Translations under genes and position numbers: made by a program | Notes under the pieces: model-generated | The model's input: the letters and a program-made list of their open reading frames with translations, nothing else | Told to the model about the DNA's origin: nothing | The model's database searches: none | Assembly (NCBI RefSeq): GCF_050038885.1 | Contig: NZ_CP143624.1 | Span: 6,076,001-6,140,000, forward strand | DNA length: 64,000 nt | Direction of reading: 5' to 3' | DNA from: Myxococcus flavus | GTDB lineage: Bacteria > Myxococcota > Myxococcia > Myxococcales > Myxococcaceae | Shown: positions 31,715-40,259 of the stretch, piece after piece | Numbering within the stretch: the stretch's first letter is position 1 | Layout of the letters: each line of letters begins with the position of its first letter

Positions 31715-33241
31715 ATGGACTATCAGACCTTCGTCGTCCAGGACGTGAAGTCCATCCAGGAATTGCACTCGCGCATCGCGCCGGGGACGGCGTCGCCCCA
31801 GGTTCAGGCGTGCGACCCGAGCGCACCGGACCTCGTCTTCGCGGTCGAGAGCCTCTGGTTCATGAATCACATCCCCGTGGAGCACTATGTCTTCCCGCTT
31901 CCGGGAGACCCCGTCTATTGCCTCCCAGGAAATGCCTCCGCGCCCAACAACCTCCTGCCGCCCCAGGCTTTCCCCGCCAATGGAGAGCCGCACTGGCGTC
32001 CCGCGGACAACTCGCCACTTGGCCGGATACGCAGGCTCGTCGAGACGAGCTGGCCGGTGGCCTACGTGCGGACGGGCTCCTCGACGCCCACGCCGCCTCC
32101 CTGGCTGCGCGTCGAATTCAAGGCCAGTCCCGCGACGTCATCCGGGAAGATGTCGAAGCCGGGCAGCCGCTGGATGCGCGCGGTGGAGTACCGAGCCCAT
32201 GGGATAGGGCTGTACACACCTCCCGTCCTGGTTCACTTCGACGAGTCGGGAAAAGGCGAGGCGGATTTCCCTCTCGTGGGCATTCCCAGCACGGTGACCA
32301 TGCTCTCCGGGCTCGAGCTCACCTGGGAGCAGGCGGAGAGCGGCCGTGAGTTCACACCCATGGAGAAGAGGACGAAGCACACCCTCTTCATCGTGGATGC
32401 CGTGCCCAAACCGGGACGTTTCTACATGCATGCCTACCAAGGCGGCGCACTCCTGGATGCCTTGCACTTCGGCTGTACCTGGGCGGATGGCATGGCGGGC
32501 GCTCCCCAGGTGCTCGCAGCCATCTGGCGCCAGTTCGTTGGCACGCCGGATCCACATCCTTCGGGTCTGGGGTACTGGCTCACGACAAACCCGCTCCCAG
32601 AGGACGAGTTCTTCCGCGCCGCACGCCTGCGCCGGCTCGCCCTGAGCACGCCGCAAGCGGGGCAGAAGATCAACGCCAGCTGCACCTCCTTCGCGCAGCT
32701 CTTCATCAACTGCCTTGCCGTCCATGGCATCGAGAGCGCGGAGGTCAAGGTCTTTCCCGCGGTCAGCACGGCGTACTCGGCCAAGGCCCGCTTCGAATAC
32801 AACGGCAAGGACTATGTGCTGGGCCCGACGTTTCTCGTGCCCCCCACGGCTCCCGCCCAGGGCAACAGGAACCTGCAACGCGTCGACTCTCCACATCATT
32901 GGGTGGTCTGCGTCCGGGAAGGCAACCAGTGGAGGCTCTACGAGACCTCCTTCGGCCTCGGCCCCTTCGCGCTCAAGCAAGCCCCCGGCTTCACCGAGCC
33001 CACGGACGGCTCGCCGAACTTCGCACCGCATCGGCAGACGTTCGTGCCAAAGAAGGACCACGAGTTCATCGCGCCCGCCGCCTACGAGCAGGCGACCGTG
33101 CTCGGCTACATGTGCACGTTCTTCGACCCCAGGGAGCCGGCCAATGTGCTCACCCAGATTCCCTCGGGCAATGACGACTTCCAGCCGAAGCGGCCCTATC
33201 TGCTCGCGAGAGTGCTGTGGACGAATGCCACGGGCACATGA
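31715..33241 (+). CDS. Transglutaminase-fold protein, putative effector-type enzyme
   Basis: The 508-residue protein starts at ATG 31715, one base after the previous stop. The N-terminal 300 residues have no motif I know. The C-terminal part has a transglutaminase-like core: Cys323 in INASCTSFAQLFINCLAVHG, His395 in SPHHWVVCVREGNQWRLYET and Glu410 fifteen residues later, where the family normally has Asp in W-x-x-L-D-x-T. This Cys-His-Asp/Glu geometry catalyses acyl transfer, deamidation or proteolysis. No signal peptide is visible. With the small helical partner upstream it could be a toxin delivered to other cells, or a peptide-processing enzyme; the effector idea is inference. Confidence 0.7.
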   Translation: MDYQTFVVQDVKSIQELHSRIAPGTASPQVQACDPSAPDLVFAVESLWFMNHIPVEHYVFPLPGDPVYCLPGNASAPNNLLPPQAFPANGEPHWRPADNSPLGRIRRLVETSWPVAYVRTGSSTPTPPPWLRVEFKASPATSSGKMSKPGSRWMRAVEYRAHGIGLYTPPVLVHFDESGKGEADFPLVGIPSTVTMLSGLELTWEQAESGREFTPMEKRTKHTLFIVDAVPKPGRFYMHAYQGGALLDALHFGCTWADGMAGAPQVLAAIWRQFVGTPDPHPSGLGYWLTTNPLPEDEFFRAARLRRLALSTPQAGQKINASCTSFAQLFINCLAVHGIESAEVKVFPAVSTAYSAKARFEYNGKDYVLGPTFLVPPTAPAQGNRNLQRVDSPHHWVVCVREGNQWRLYETSFGLGPFALKQAPGFTEPTDGSPNFAPHRQTFVPKKDHEFIAPAAYEQATVLGYMCTFFDPREPANVLTQIPSGNDDFQPKRPYLLARVLWTNATGT

Positions 33242-33301
33242 GGCGCTGACTCCGGCGACTGTGGTGCGGACGCGGCGGACCGGGCCAGGGCTTCGTGCCG
33301 C

Positions 33302-35044
33302 TCAGGCGCGGGCGCGAAGCACGCTCCCGAAGCCGCGCTCACGTCCCAGCGCTGGGGATATGCCGCGCTCGGTCACGGCCTCGCGCCCGGAGATGAGCAC
33401 CGCCTTCAACGCGGCGTCATTGCGGCGCACCAGCCGGACGAAGCCCCCGAAGTTCTCCATGGGCGCCTCCGCGATTTCATCGAGCTTCTCGTCCAGCCCG
33501 TCGGGCTGGATGACGACCAGGTCCGCGCGGCGACCTTCCGCGAGGACGCCCGCGTCCAATCCGAACCACCCGGCGAGCTCCCCGGTGAGGCGGTGGACCG
33601 CCCGTTCCACGCTCATGAAGGGCTCGCCGCGCTTCTCCGCCTCGCGGACCAGCCGCAGCAGGCGCAGCGGGAAGTTGTAGTGCGCCATGTTGCGCAGGTG
33701 CGCGCCCGCATCCGAGAAGCCCATCAGGATGTCCGGGTGCTGGCAGATGAACTCCAGCTCCTCTCGCCGGTCGTTGGCCATCACCGTGTACCAGCGCAGC
33801 GCGTCCCCGTGGGTGGAGACGAGGTCGAGGAATACGTCCACCGCGTCGCGTCCCTGCTCGCGCGCCACCTGGGCGAAGGACTTGCCCACCACGCTGGCGT
33901 CAGGGCACTCGAGGATGAGGGACTCGTTGAAGTCCCGGTGGAAGGCGCGGGGCAGGAAGCGGTTCGTCCATTCACGGCGGAAGCGCTCGCGGTACGCCGG
34001 GTCTCTCAGCAGTCCCGCGCGCGAGGCGGCGTCCTGGAGGTGGAGCGCCGCGGCGCCCGAGCCGAACTCCTCGAAGACGACCAGGTCGATGCCTTCCGCC
34101 CAGAGGTCGAAGACCTCGGGCAGGGCCTGCCACCGGAAGTCCGCGCCCAGCAACCGGTTGGCCACCTGGGACAACATCCCGATGAGACGATGGATGCCCC
34201 GGCTGGCACGCGGGTCCATCATCGAGATGACGGTCGTCTTGAGGGTGGGACGGAACAGTCCAATGCTCTCCAGGAAGAACAGCAGCACGTTCACCTTGGT
34301 GCTGATGTTGGGCACGCCCTGGAAGACGCGGCCCCGCTCACGCAGCAGCCGTGTGAGGCGGCGGTACTCGCTCCAGCGCGCGTAGGTGGACGGGAGGGGC
34401 CGGCTGCGGATGTCGCGCGTGCCTCCCATCTTGTCCCACTTGAGCGTCATCACCGACAGGCCCAGGTAGCCCAGCTCGAGCCCTTCACGGACGAGGCTCT
34501 CCATGCCACGCAGCTCGTCCTCGCGAGGACGCACGCCGGGCTCCAGGCTGCGGTGCAGGCCCATGGTGTGCGCGCGCAGGGCCGAGTGTCCCAGGAGCGA
34601 GGCGACGTTCGGTCCCAGGGGCAGTCCCTCCAGGTGCTCCAGGTAGCCGCCCAGCGTGTTCCACGTCTTGCGCTCTTCCAGCAGCGTCCGGACGGTGCCG
34701 TAGGGAATGGCCTCCACGCGGCAGAACATGTCCGCCAGGTCCTCGGGCGTGCCCACGGCGAGGCTGAGCGAGCAGCTCCCCATCAGCACGGTGGTGACGC
34801 CGTGGCGCACGGACTCGGACAGCGAGGGCGCCAGCTCGACCTCCGCGTCGTAGTGCGTGTGACAGTCGATGAAGCCGGGCGTCACCCAGTGGCCGGTGGC
34901 GTCGATGACGCGCGTATGGGGCGCTCGGGGAATTGGACCTTCGGAAAGCGACGCGACGGTATGGCCTTGAATGCCGACGTTCAGCTTGCGCGGCGGATTG
35001 CCCAGACCATCGAACACAAGCCCGTTCTCGACGATGAGGTCCAT
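33302..35044 (-). CDS. Amidohydrolase, N-acyl-D-amino-acid deacylase type
   Basis: The 580-residue enzyme shows the full amidohydrolase layout: an N-terminal beta part (LIVENGLVFDGLGNPPRKLN), the metal site GFIDCHTHYDAEVELAPS (H-x-H), ARWSEYRRLTRLLRERGR, the Asp region GFSDAGAHLRNMAHY near the end and the closing LAEGRRADLVVIQPDGLDE. The length and motifs match D-aminoacylases/N-acyl-D-glutamate deacylases, which remove acyl groups from N-acyl-D-amino acids with Zn. No signal peptide. Start at ATG 35044. Monocistronic; it may act in recycling D-amino acids from peptidoglycan or secondary metabolites. Confidence 0.9.
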   Translation of the reverse strand: MDLIVENGLVFDGLGNPPRKLNVGIQGHTVASLSEGPIPRAPHTRVIDATGHWVTPGFIDCHTHYDAEVELAPSLSESVRHGVTTVLMGSCSLSLAVGTPEDLADMFCRVEAIPYGTVRTLLEERKTWNTLGGYLEHLEGLPLGPNVASLLGHSALRAHTMGLHRSLEPGVRPREDELRGMESLVREGLELGYLGLSVMTLKWDKMGGTRDIRSRPLPSTYARWSEYRRLTRLLRERGRVFQGVPNISTKVNVLLFFLESIGLFRPTLKTTVISMMDPRASRGIHRLIGMLSQVANRLLGADFRWQALPEVFDLWAEGIDLVVFEEFGSGAAALHLQDAASRAGLLRDPAYRERFRREWTNRFLPRAFHRDFNESLILECPDASVVGKSFAQVAREQGRDAVDVFLDLVSTHGDALRWYTVMANDRREELEFICQHPDILMGFSDAGAHLRNMAHYNFPLRLLRLVREAEKRGEPFMSVERAVHRLTGELAGWFGLDAGVLAEGRRADLVVIQPDGLDEKLDEIAEAPMENFGGFVRLVRRNDAALKAVLISGREAVTERGISPALGRERGFGSVLRARA

Positions 35045-35255
35045 GGATAGAGCCTAGGTCTCGTCGATTGTCGGGTTCCATCCAGAAGCGGCAGCAACCG
35101 TTGTCTCCTTCACATGGCGATGCGCCGCGTCAGGGTGGATGCCATTGCCCGGGCGCGTCAGGGGAGCGCTCGGCCCCCGGGCAGCCTTGCCGCGGGTGCG
35201 TGACTACCTTCGCGTGTGGAGGGTGTGCACGCACAACGAGCCAGGGAGGCGCGCA

Positions 35256-35543
35256 ATGCAAGGCAAGGGGTGGAAGTGGCTCACGCTGGTGGGGCTGGGG
35301 GCTGCGTTCGCGGCGTTCACGGGCTGCGACGAGCAGTCCGCTCGGGAGAACTCGCGGCAGGTGGGCCGTGAAGTCGGGGAGGCGACGAGGGAGGTCCAGG
35401 AGGGGGCCAAAGAGGCCGCGAAGAAAGCCGAGGACGCGGCGCGCGAGGCTGCCGAGGGCTTCAAGGATGGCAGAGGCGGCTCCGGGAATCCGGATGCGGG
35501 ACTTCACCGTGACGAAGAGGGCCGGCCCGACGTCGACCGGTAG
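35256..35543 (+). CDS. Small lipoprotein with Ala/Glu/Lys-rich helix
   Basis: The 95-residue product starts at ATG 35256, seven bases after GGGAGG. The signal MQGKGWKWLTLVGLGAAFAA ends in FTGC. The mature part is a single charged amphipathic helix with seven-residue spacing (REVGEATREVQEGAKEAAKK, AEDAAREAAEGFKDG), Lpp-like, followed by a Gly/Asp-rich tail. Such lipoproteins may trimerise and link membrane to cell wall, but this is only a resemblance. It lies in a divergent arrangement with the amidohydrolase. Confidence 0.8.
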   Translation: MQGKGWKWLTLVGLGAAFAAFTGCDEQSARENSRQVGREVGEATREVQEGAKEAAKKAEDAAREAAEGFKDGRGGSGNPDAGLHRDEEGRPDVDR

Positions 35544-35596
35544 TGGAGGCTCCAGGCGGAGTGGCGGCGTCTCTCACTCGGCGCCTCCATTGCCGC

Positions 35597-37066
35597 TCAG
35601 GGGCACGCGCGGCGCGAAGGCTTCGTCCATGGCCGCTGGAGCGCCTGCACCGCGACGCGGTAGGCGGCATCGTTCTCGACCCGACGCTCGCCCACCGAGG
35701 GCTGGATGGGGCAGTGGGGCATGGCGCCACGGTGGGGCTGTGGTTCGGTCCAGACGAAGCGGAAGGCGAGGAGCGGAATGCCGAGCTCCATGCCCGAGTG
35801 GGGGAGGACCAGGTCCCACTTGTAGCCGCTGGTGTTTCCACCGTGGGTGCCACCCACCTCCTCTCCGACGAACAGCCCCCGCTCGGTGGCCCGGAGCATG
35901 GAAGCCAGCTCCGCGCCTCCCGAAAAGGTCGCGCCGCCAGCGAGGACCACCAGACGTCCGTTGAAGACGGGATGGGCGCGTGTCCACCGCGTCATCAGGC
36001 CCTCGGGCGGGGCATTGATGCGGAGCAGCTCGCCGTCAGGACCGGCCTGGACGGTGGCCAACTCCTCGGCGTCGTAGATTTCGTGCTCGAAGACGCGGCC
36101 CGTCGCGCTGGTCACGCGCAGCGTGTTGGGGCGCGAGCGGACCGAGGCGTACTTGCGAATCGGTTCGGCGACCAGGTGGGAGAAGAGGATGCTCTCATTG
36201 GGTTCCGAGCCGCCGCCGTTGTCACGCAGGTCCAGAATCAGGTCGCGTGCGCCTCGGGCTTCGAGCGTATGGAAGAGGGCTTTTATCGTTGGCTCGAACG
36301 CGGCGCCTGCCTCCCGGTATCGCCGGTTGCTGAAGGTCGGCACGTAGAGATAGGCCGTGTGGTCATCCACCCAGCTCAGCGTGGCGAGGGGGGACGGCTC
36401 GGGAGGGGGCGCCGGGCGCATGGCGGCGGGCACGGGCTCCAGGCGGCGGATTGTCTTGCCGTCCGGCAGTCGCAAGCGGACGTCGTAGCCGGATTCATCT
36501 CCGCGCATCCACCAGCGGACCCTGGCGTAGCCGGCGCCCCCACGGTCCCGCATCACCCCGGTCTCGATGGCTCCGTCGTGCGGGCTGGCCCCCATCATCT
36601 CCGCGAGGAGTGCCTTGCGTCCCTCTTCATTGATGGAGAGCAGCTGGGTCCCTGGAGGAATGTCGGAGGCGTCGCCGTGTCCGGCAGTGACGAACATGCC
36701 GTCGTCTCGCCAGAGGAGGTCCAGGGGAAAGAGCCGCGCGTTCTCGCGGTAGCGGCAGTTCATCCCCTCGCTGCGTGCGACAGAGAGGTGGCCTTCCCCG
36801 ATTCCGGAGAGCAACGGGCGGAGGGCACGGAAGAGGGCCTCTTCCGTCCGTGCCCGCGAGGCGAGCGCGCGAGCCTTCGCCTTCCGCTGGGCCCAGTCCC
36901 GCGGGCTTTGCCGCCAGTAGAGGTCCGGCATGGCGGCTTCCACGGCGGAGATGGCCAGCTCCAGGTCCTCATGGGCCTGCTCCGGCTCCAGGCCACCGGA
37001 GGGGCAGGTCGCGGTGGGAGCCGCGCTCAAGATGGCGCAACAGGCGACGACGGCGGCGCTGAACAT
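35597..37066 (-). CDS. S41-family (tail-specific) serine peptidase, exported
   Basis: The 489-residue protein starts at ATG 37066 with a signal peptide (MFSAAVVACCAILSAAPTA). Residues 25-130 are helical; a substrate-binding part follows. The catalytic S41 domain lies after about residue 225: RDLILDLRDNGGGSEPNESI, VVLAGGATFSGGAELASML (Ser of the active site) and FVGEEVGGTHGGNTSGYKWD. Compared with CtpA, the Lys of the Ser-Lys dyad is not obvious; the pattern is closer to the retinoid-binding/tricorn branch of S41 with E-x-x-G-G. Periplasmic proteolysis is likely. Convergent with the small lipoprotein gene. Confidence 0.88.
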   Translation of the reverse strand: MFSAAVVACCAILSAAPTATCPSGGLEPEQAHEDLELAISAVEAAMPDLYWRQSPRDWAQRKAKARALASRARTEEALFRALRPLLSGIGEGHLSVARSEGMNCRYRENARLFPLDLLWRDDGMFVTAGHGDASDIPPGTQLLSINEEGRKALLAEMMGASPHDGAIETGVMRDRGGAGYARVRWWMRGDESGYDVRLRLPDGKTIRRLEPVPAAMRPAPPPEPSPLATLSWVDDHTAYLYVPTFSNRRYREAGAAFEPTIKALFHTLEARGARDLILDLRDNGGGSEPNESILFSHLVAEPIRKYASVRSRPNTLRVTSATGRVFEHEIYDAEELATVQAGPDGELLRINAPPEGLMTRWTRAHPVFNGRLVVLAGGATFSGGAELASMLRATERGLFVGEEVGGTHGGNTSGYKWDLVLPHSGMELGIPLLAFRFVWTEPQPHRGAMPHCPIQPSVGERRVENDAAYRVAVQALQRPWTKPSRRACP

Positions 37067-37148
37067 GCCGCCGACTCTAGCGCCGTCAACGTGACGGCCC
37101 CAGCGCCTGGAGCAGGAGCGCTGGCGTGGCCCCCAGGGGTTGGTTGGT

Positions 37149-37940
37149 TTACGCGCGCCGGCGCCGCTTCTTGGTAGGTTCCTGACCGGTGGTCGTGAGC
37201 CAATGTTCCAGTCGCTCCCCGGCCTTCAATTCATCGGCCAGGCGGGCGCGCTCCGCATCCGTGAGGGACACGGCTTGGAGTTGCTGCATCAGGGCTTGCG
37301 CTGACGTGGCCTCGTTCAGCGCAATCGCCAGCTCCAGGCGGGCGGCCAGTGCACGGGCCCGGTCCACAGCGGGCGCCTCTACTCCAAACTTGGCGAGCCC
37401 GATGTCGAGCGCGCGCGCAGCGGCTTTGTCGTCGTTCTTGAACTCCCTCAGGATGCGGGCGTTGTCGATGGCCTTCGCCAGTCCCGTGAGCTTCTTGGAG
37501 CCGCCATACTCGAGCTCTTCCGGCTCGTCTCGCTGGATGAAGATGATGTTGTTGCCACTGGGGTCCACCAGCGAGAAGCGGCTCTGGCCGGGGCGGAAGC
37601 GGGTGATACGAGGCCTTCCAGTGGCCAGCACCTTGCCGTACTTCGCTCGCAGCGCGTCGGTGAAGGCCCGGTGATAGGGCTCCACCGCGTCCACCATGAC
37701 CAGGCAGCCCCCTGAGCTCTCTTCGCTCGGGTTCAAGCTCTTGGCGTTCATGCCGAAGTGCAGCTCGACGCTGCTCCAGCGAAACGCCAGATACAGGTAC
37801 GGCCTGGTCATCTGGTAGGTCACCGCGAAGCCGAGTGCCTTGTAGAACTCCAGCGTCTCGTCAGGCGAAACGCAGGGCATCAATGGAATGGTCGTTTCCT
37901 TGCCATTGATGGCTGCTTGGTTCGATGCATGGGTTTGCAT
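37149..37940 (-). CDS. VOC-superfamily (glyoxalase/bleomycin-resistance-like) protein
   Basis: The 263-residue protein starts at ATG 37940. Residues about 17-135 form a VOC domain (IPLMPCVSPDETLEFYKALG, YLYLAFRWSSVELHFGM, FSLVDPSGNNIIFIQRDE). The remaining 120 residues are helical, rich in Ala/Leu/Arg and end in a basic TKKRRRRA tail, which is unusual for a simple VOC protein. Such domains bind metals or sequester drugs; no function can be assigned. A pair of direct repeats lies just upstream. The last 80 bases before the S41 gene hold nothing. Confidence 0.82.
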   Translation of the reverse strand: MQTHASNQAAINGKETTIPLMPCVSPDETLEFYKALGFAVTYQMTRPYLYLAFRWSSVELHFGMNAKSLNPSEESSGGCLVMVDAVEPYHRAFTDALRAKYGKVLATGRPRITRFRPGQSRFSLVDPSGNNIIFIQRDEPEELEYGGSKKLTGLAKAIDNARILREFKNDDKAAARALDIGLAKFGVEAPAVDRARALAARLELAIALNEATSAQALMQQLQAVSLTDAERARLADELKAGERLEHWLTTTGQEPTKKRRRRA

Positions 37941-37968
37941 GCCGCGACGATAGGCGAACGGTGCATGC

Positions 37969-37999
37969 CTCGCTAGCGAGCTTCACGCTCTCGCTATCG
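37969..37999. promoter_or_regulatory. Operator-like direct repeat upstream of the VOC gene
   Basis: CTCGCTAGCG (37969-37978) recurs as CTCGCTATCG (37990-37999), 21 bases apart, that is two helical turns. The first copy is part of a 12-base palindrome CTCGCTAGCGAG. It ends 29 bases before the VOC start. Spacing on one face of the helix suggests a regulator dimer pair. Confidence 0.5.
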
Positions 38000-38059
38000 C
38001 GGATGTGTCAGTAACGGCGTATGGCGGCGCTATCACGCGTACATGCGCCGGAATGGGAG

Positions 38060-38683
38060 TCAGGACTGTGAATTCACCCACGCGGCGAAGCCTTGGAGCC
38101 CCGGAATCTGATAGCTCCAGAATCCCTCGATGGCCGTTCGCAGTTCTCGCTCACGCGGGTGCTCAGCCAGGATGGAGGCCAGCATCCGCCGCGTGTTCTC
38201 GAAAATTTGCGTGAGCACGAAGCGTGCTGTCGTGCTGATGCGCACGCCCGGGTTGGCGGTGCGAATCTGCGCGAGCGAGGTGGAGACCAGCAGCTCGACG
38301 AAACGCTCGCCATAGTGGGCATAGGCCGTTCCGGCAGCACGGTCGAGCAGCACCACGACCGCGAGCCGGTGCTCCACCCAGAACCGGAGCATCTCGTCTC
38401 CGCGCTCGTCCACGCGCCCGGACGTCTCGCTCAGCGCCATGTGCGCGAGCGCACGCACGCGCTCCTCGAGCAACGCCTCGAAGCGCTCCGCCAGGGCCGG
38501 CGTCACCACGGCGTCGAACAACTCCTCCTTGCTCGCGTAGTAGCGATACAGGCTCGCCGTTCCCAATCCGGCACGCGAGGCGATGTCGCTCATCGTCGCG
38601 ACGGCGTAACCACGGCTGGCGAACACCTCCAGCGCGGAGGTGAGGATTCGCTCACGGACTTCCTCTTTGAGTACCTGGGGCAT
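38060..38683 (-). CDS. TetR-family transcriptional regulator
   Basis: The 207-residue protein starts at ATG 38683, whose A is also the last base of the amidase stop (ATGA), so it is translated after the amidase. The TetR DNA-binding domain is at the start: RERILTSALEVFASRGYAVA, TMSDIASRAGLGTASLYRYY and ASKEELF. The C-terminal ligand domain has no assignable family. As the distal gene of an amidase operon it probably controls that operon in response to the amide substrate or another small molecule. Confidence 0.92.
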   Translation of the reverse strand: MPQVLKEEVRERILTSALEVFASRGYAVATMSDIASRAGLGTASLYRYYASKEELFDAVVTPALAERFEALLEERVRALAHMALSETSGRVDERGDEMLRFWVEHRLAVVVLLDRAAGTAYAHYGERFVELLVSTSLAQIRTANPGVRISTTARFVLTQIFENTRRMLASILAEHPRERELRTAIEGFWSYQIPGLQGFAAWVNSQS

Positions 38684-40098
38684 CAGGCGTCGAACAGTCG
38701 GGGATACGAGTAGGGCGCCCACCGATGATGCCACGGGCGCGCCGCCTCGAGCTGATACGCGAGCCCGAGCAGCAGGGCCTCGGCCCCGGGCGCGGCGGCG
38801 AAGTGGGTGCCAATGGGGAGCCCGTCATCCGACCAATGGAGCGGGACCGACATCGCCGGACACCCCACGATGTTCTGGATGGGCGTGTAACCCACGGCGC
38901 GTGCCATGCGGCGCAGCAGCTCCTCTCGCGGGAGGACGGGAGAGAGATGCCCGATGCGCCACGGAGAGACAGCGAGCGTGGGCGTGAGCACGACGTCATA
39001 TGCCCCCACGGCCGCGATGTAGCGCTCCGCGCTGTTCGCGAAGACCCGGCGCGCCTCGGCGAGTGCACCAGGCCCGCCGCGACGGAACACCTCCGCCAGG
39101 GCCCGGCTGAAGGGCTCCAGCTCGTCTGGCGCGACCGGTCTCCCGCGCAATTGCTCCATCAGCTGCGCGGCTCCGGCGACCGCGGAGCCTCCCATCAGGA
39201 AGAAGGCCTCTCCGAGCGTCACGCCATCCACGTCGGGAGGCGACATCGGCTCCACCGCGTGTCCGAGCTCCACGCAGAGCGCCACGGCCTCGTCATACGC
39301 GCGTCGCACGGCGGGCTCGGGCTCCTCGCCCGACATCGTGCGGGTCCATGTTCCGATGCGCAGGCGGCGGGAGAGGGCGGCCTGGACGTAGCCCACCGGC
39401 GGGAGCCCGGAGTCCCGGTCCTCGGTGAGGGAAAGCAGCAGCGCGCTGTCGCGCACCGAGCGGCTGATGCAGTGCTCGCTGACGAGCGCTCCAAACTCCG
39501 AGGGCCCCAGGTTGGCGGACACGCAGCGGCCGCGGCTCGGCTTGAACCCGAAGAGGCCACACACGGATGCGGGAATGCGCACGGAGCCACCGCCATCGCT
39601 GGCATGCGCGAGTGGCACGAGCCCGGCGGCCACCGCGGCCGCTGCGCCCCCGGACGAACCCGCCGCCGAGGTCGACAGCTCCCACGGGTTGTGCGTGATG
39701 CCATCCAGGAGTGTCTCGGTGCTGCCGAGCATGCCGAACTCGGAGGTCGCGCTCTTGCCCACCGTGACGAGCCCCGCCGCGTCCAGCCGCGCGCTGTAGG
39801 GCGTCCCCTGGTCGGTGATGTTGCCCGCGAAGAGCCGGGAGCCCAGCGACCAGCGCAGGCCCGGATAGGATGTGACGTCCTTGACCAGGAAGGGCACGCC
39901 CGCGAACGGGCCCGGAACGAGGGGGCGCGCTCGGGCGCGCTCGAAGTCCAGCACCGGCGCCGCATTCAGCAGCGGGTTCAGCGCCGCCATGCGCTCCGCA
40001 CACGCGTCGAGCAGCTCCGCGGCGCTGACCTCGCCCCGTGCCACGAGTTCCGCCTGCGCCACGCCATCGAGGCGGGCGAGTGCAGCCAGCTTCGCCAT
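38683..40098 (-). CDS. Amidase-signature enzyme
   Basis: The 471-residue enzyme starts at ATG 40098 after GGAGGAGG. Amidase-signature residues: Lys in GVPFLVKDVTSYPGLRW, the cis-Ser in STSAAGSSGGAAAAVAAGL and the nucleophilic Ser in HASDGGGSVRIPASVCGLFG, then FKPSRGR. Members hydrolyse a variety of carboxamides, and GatA is one of them, but no gatB or gatC is nearby, so a stand-alone amidase is likely. Translationally coupled to a downstream TetR gene. No signal peptide. Confidence 0.92.
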   Translation of the reverse strand: MAKLAALARLDGVAQAELVARGEVSAAELLDACAERMAALNPLLNAAPVLDFERARARPLVPGPFAGVPFLVKDVTSYPGLRWSLGSRLFAGNITDQGTPYSARLDAAGLVTVGKSATSEFGMLGSTETLLDGITHNPWELSTSAAGSSGGAAAAVAAGLVPLAHASDGGGSVRIPASVCGLFGFKPSRGRCVSANLGPSEFGALVSEHCISRSVRDSALLLSLTEDRDSGLPPVGYVQAALSRRLRIGTWTRTMSGEEPEPAVRRAYDEAVALCVELGHAVEPMSPPDVDGVTLGEAFFLMGGSAVAGAAQLMEQLRGRPVAPDELEPFSRALAEVFRRGGPGALAEARRVFANSAERYIAAVGAYDVVLTPTLAVSPWRIGHLSPVLPREELLRRMARAVGYTPIQNIVGCPAMSVPLHWSDDGLPIGTHFAAAPGAEALLLGLAYQLEAARPWHHRWAPYSYPRLFDA

Positions 40099-40246
40099 GG
40101 GAACCTCCTCCTGCTGCGGGTTCAACCTGAATCGCGAATGGAGTATTCCCGTTTGAGGCGGGGGGCAAGCGGTGGCTATGGGCCGAGAGGGTGGGAAGGG
40201 GGTTCGGAGGCACACCCTCGCAATCGTCCTTTACCGGGGACGTATT

Positions 40247-40257
40247 CTACATTGTAG
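40247..40257. promoter_or_regulatory. Palindrome at the permease start, putative PadR operator
   Basis: CTAC-ATT-GTAG is an inverted repeat two bases before the permease ATG (40260). It overlaps a TATTCT (40243-40248) that could be a -10 element, which would put transcription start at or close to the ATG, a leaderless arrangement. The gene after the permease encodes a PadR regulator, so autorepression is plausible. Confidence 0.5.
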
Positions 40258-40259
40258 TA

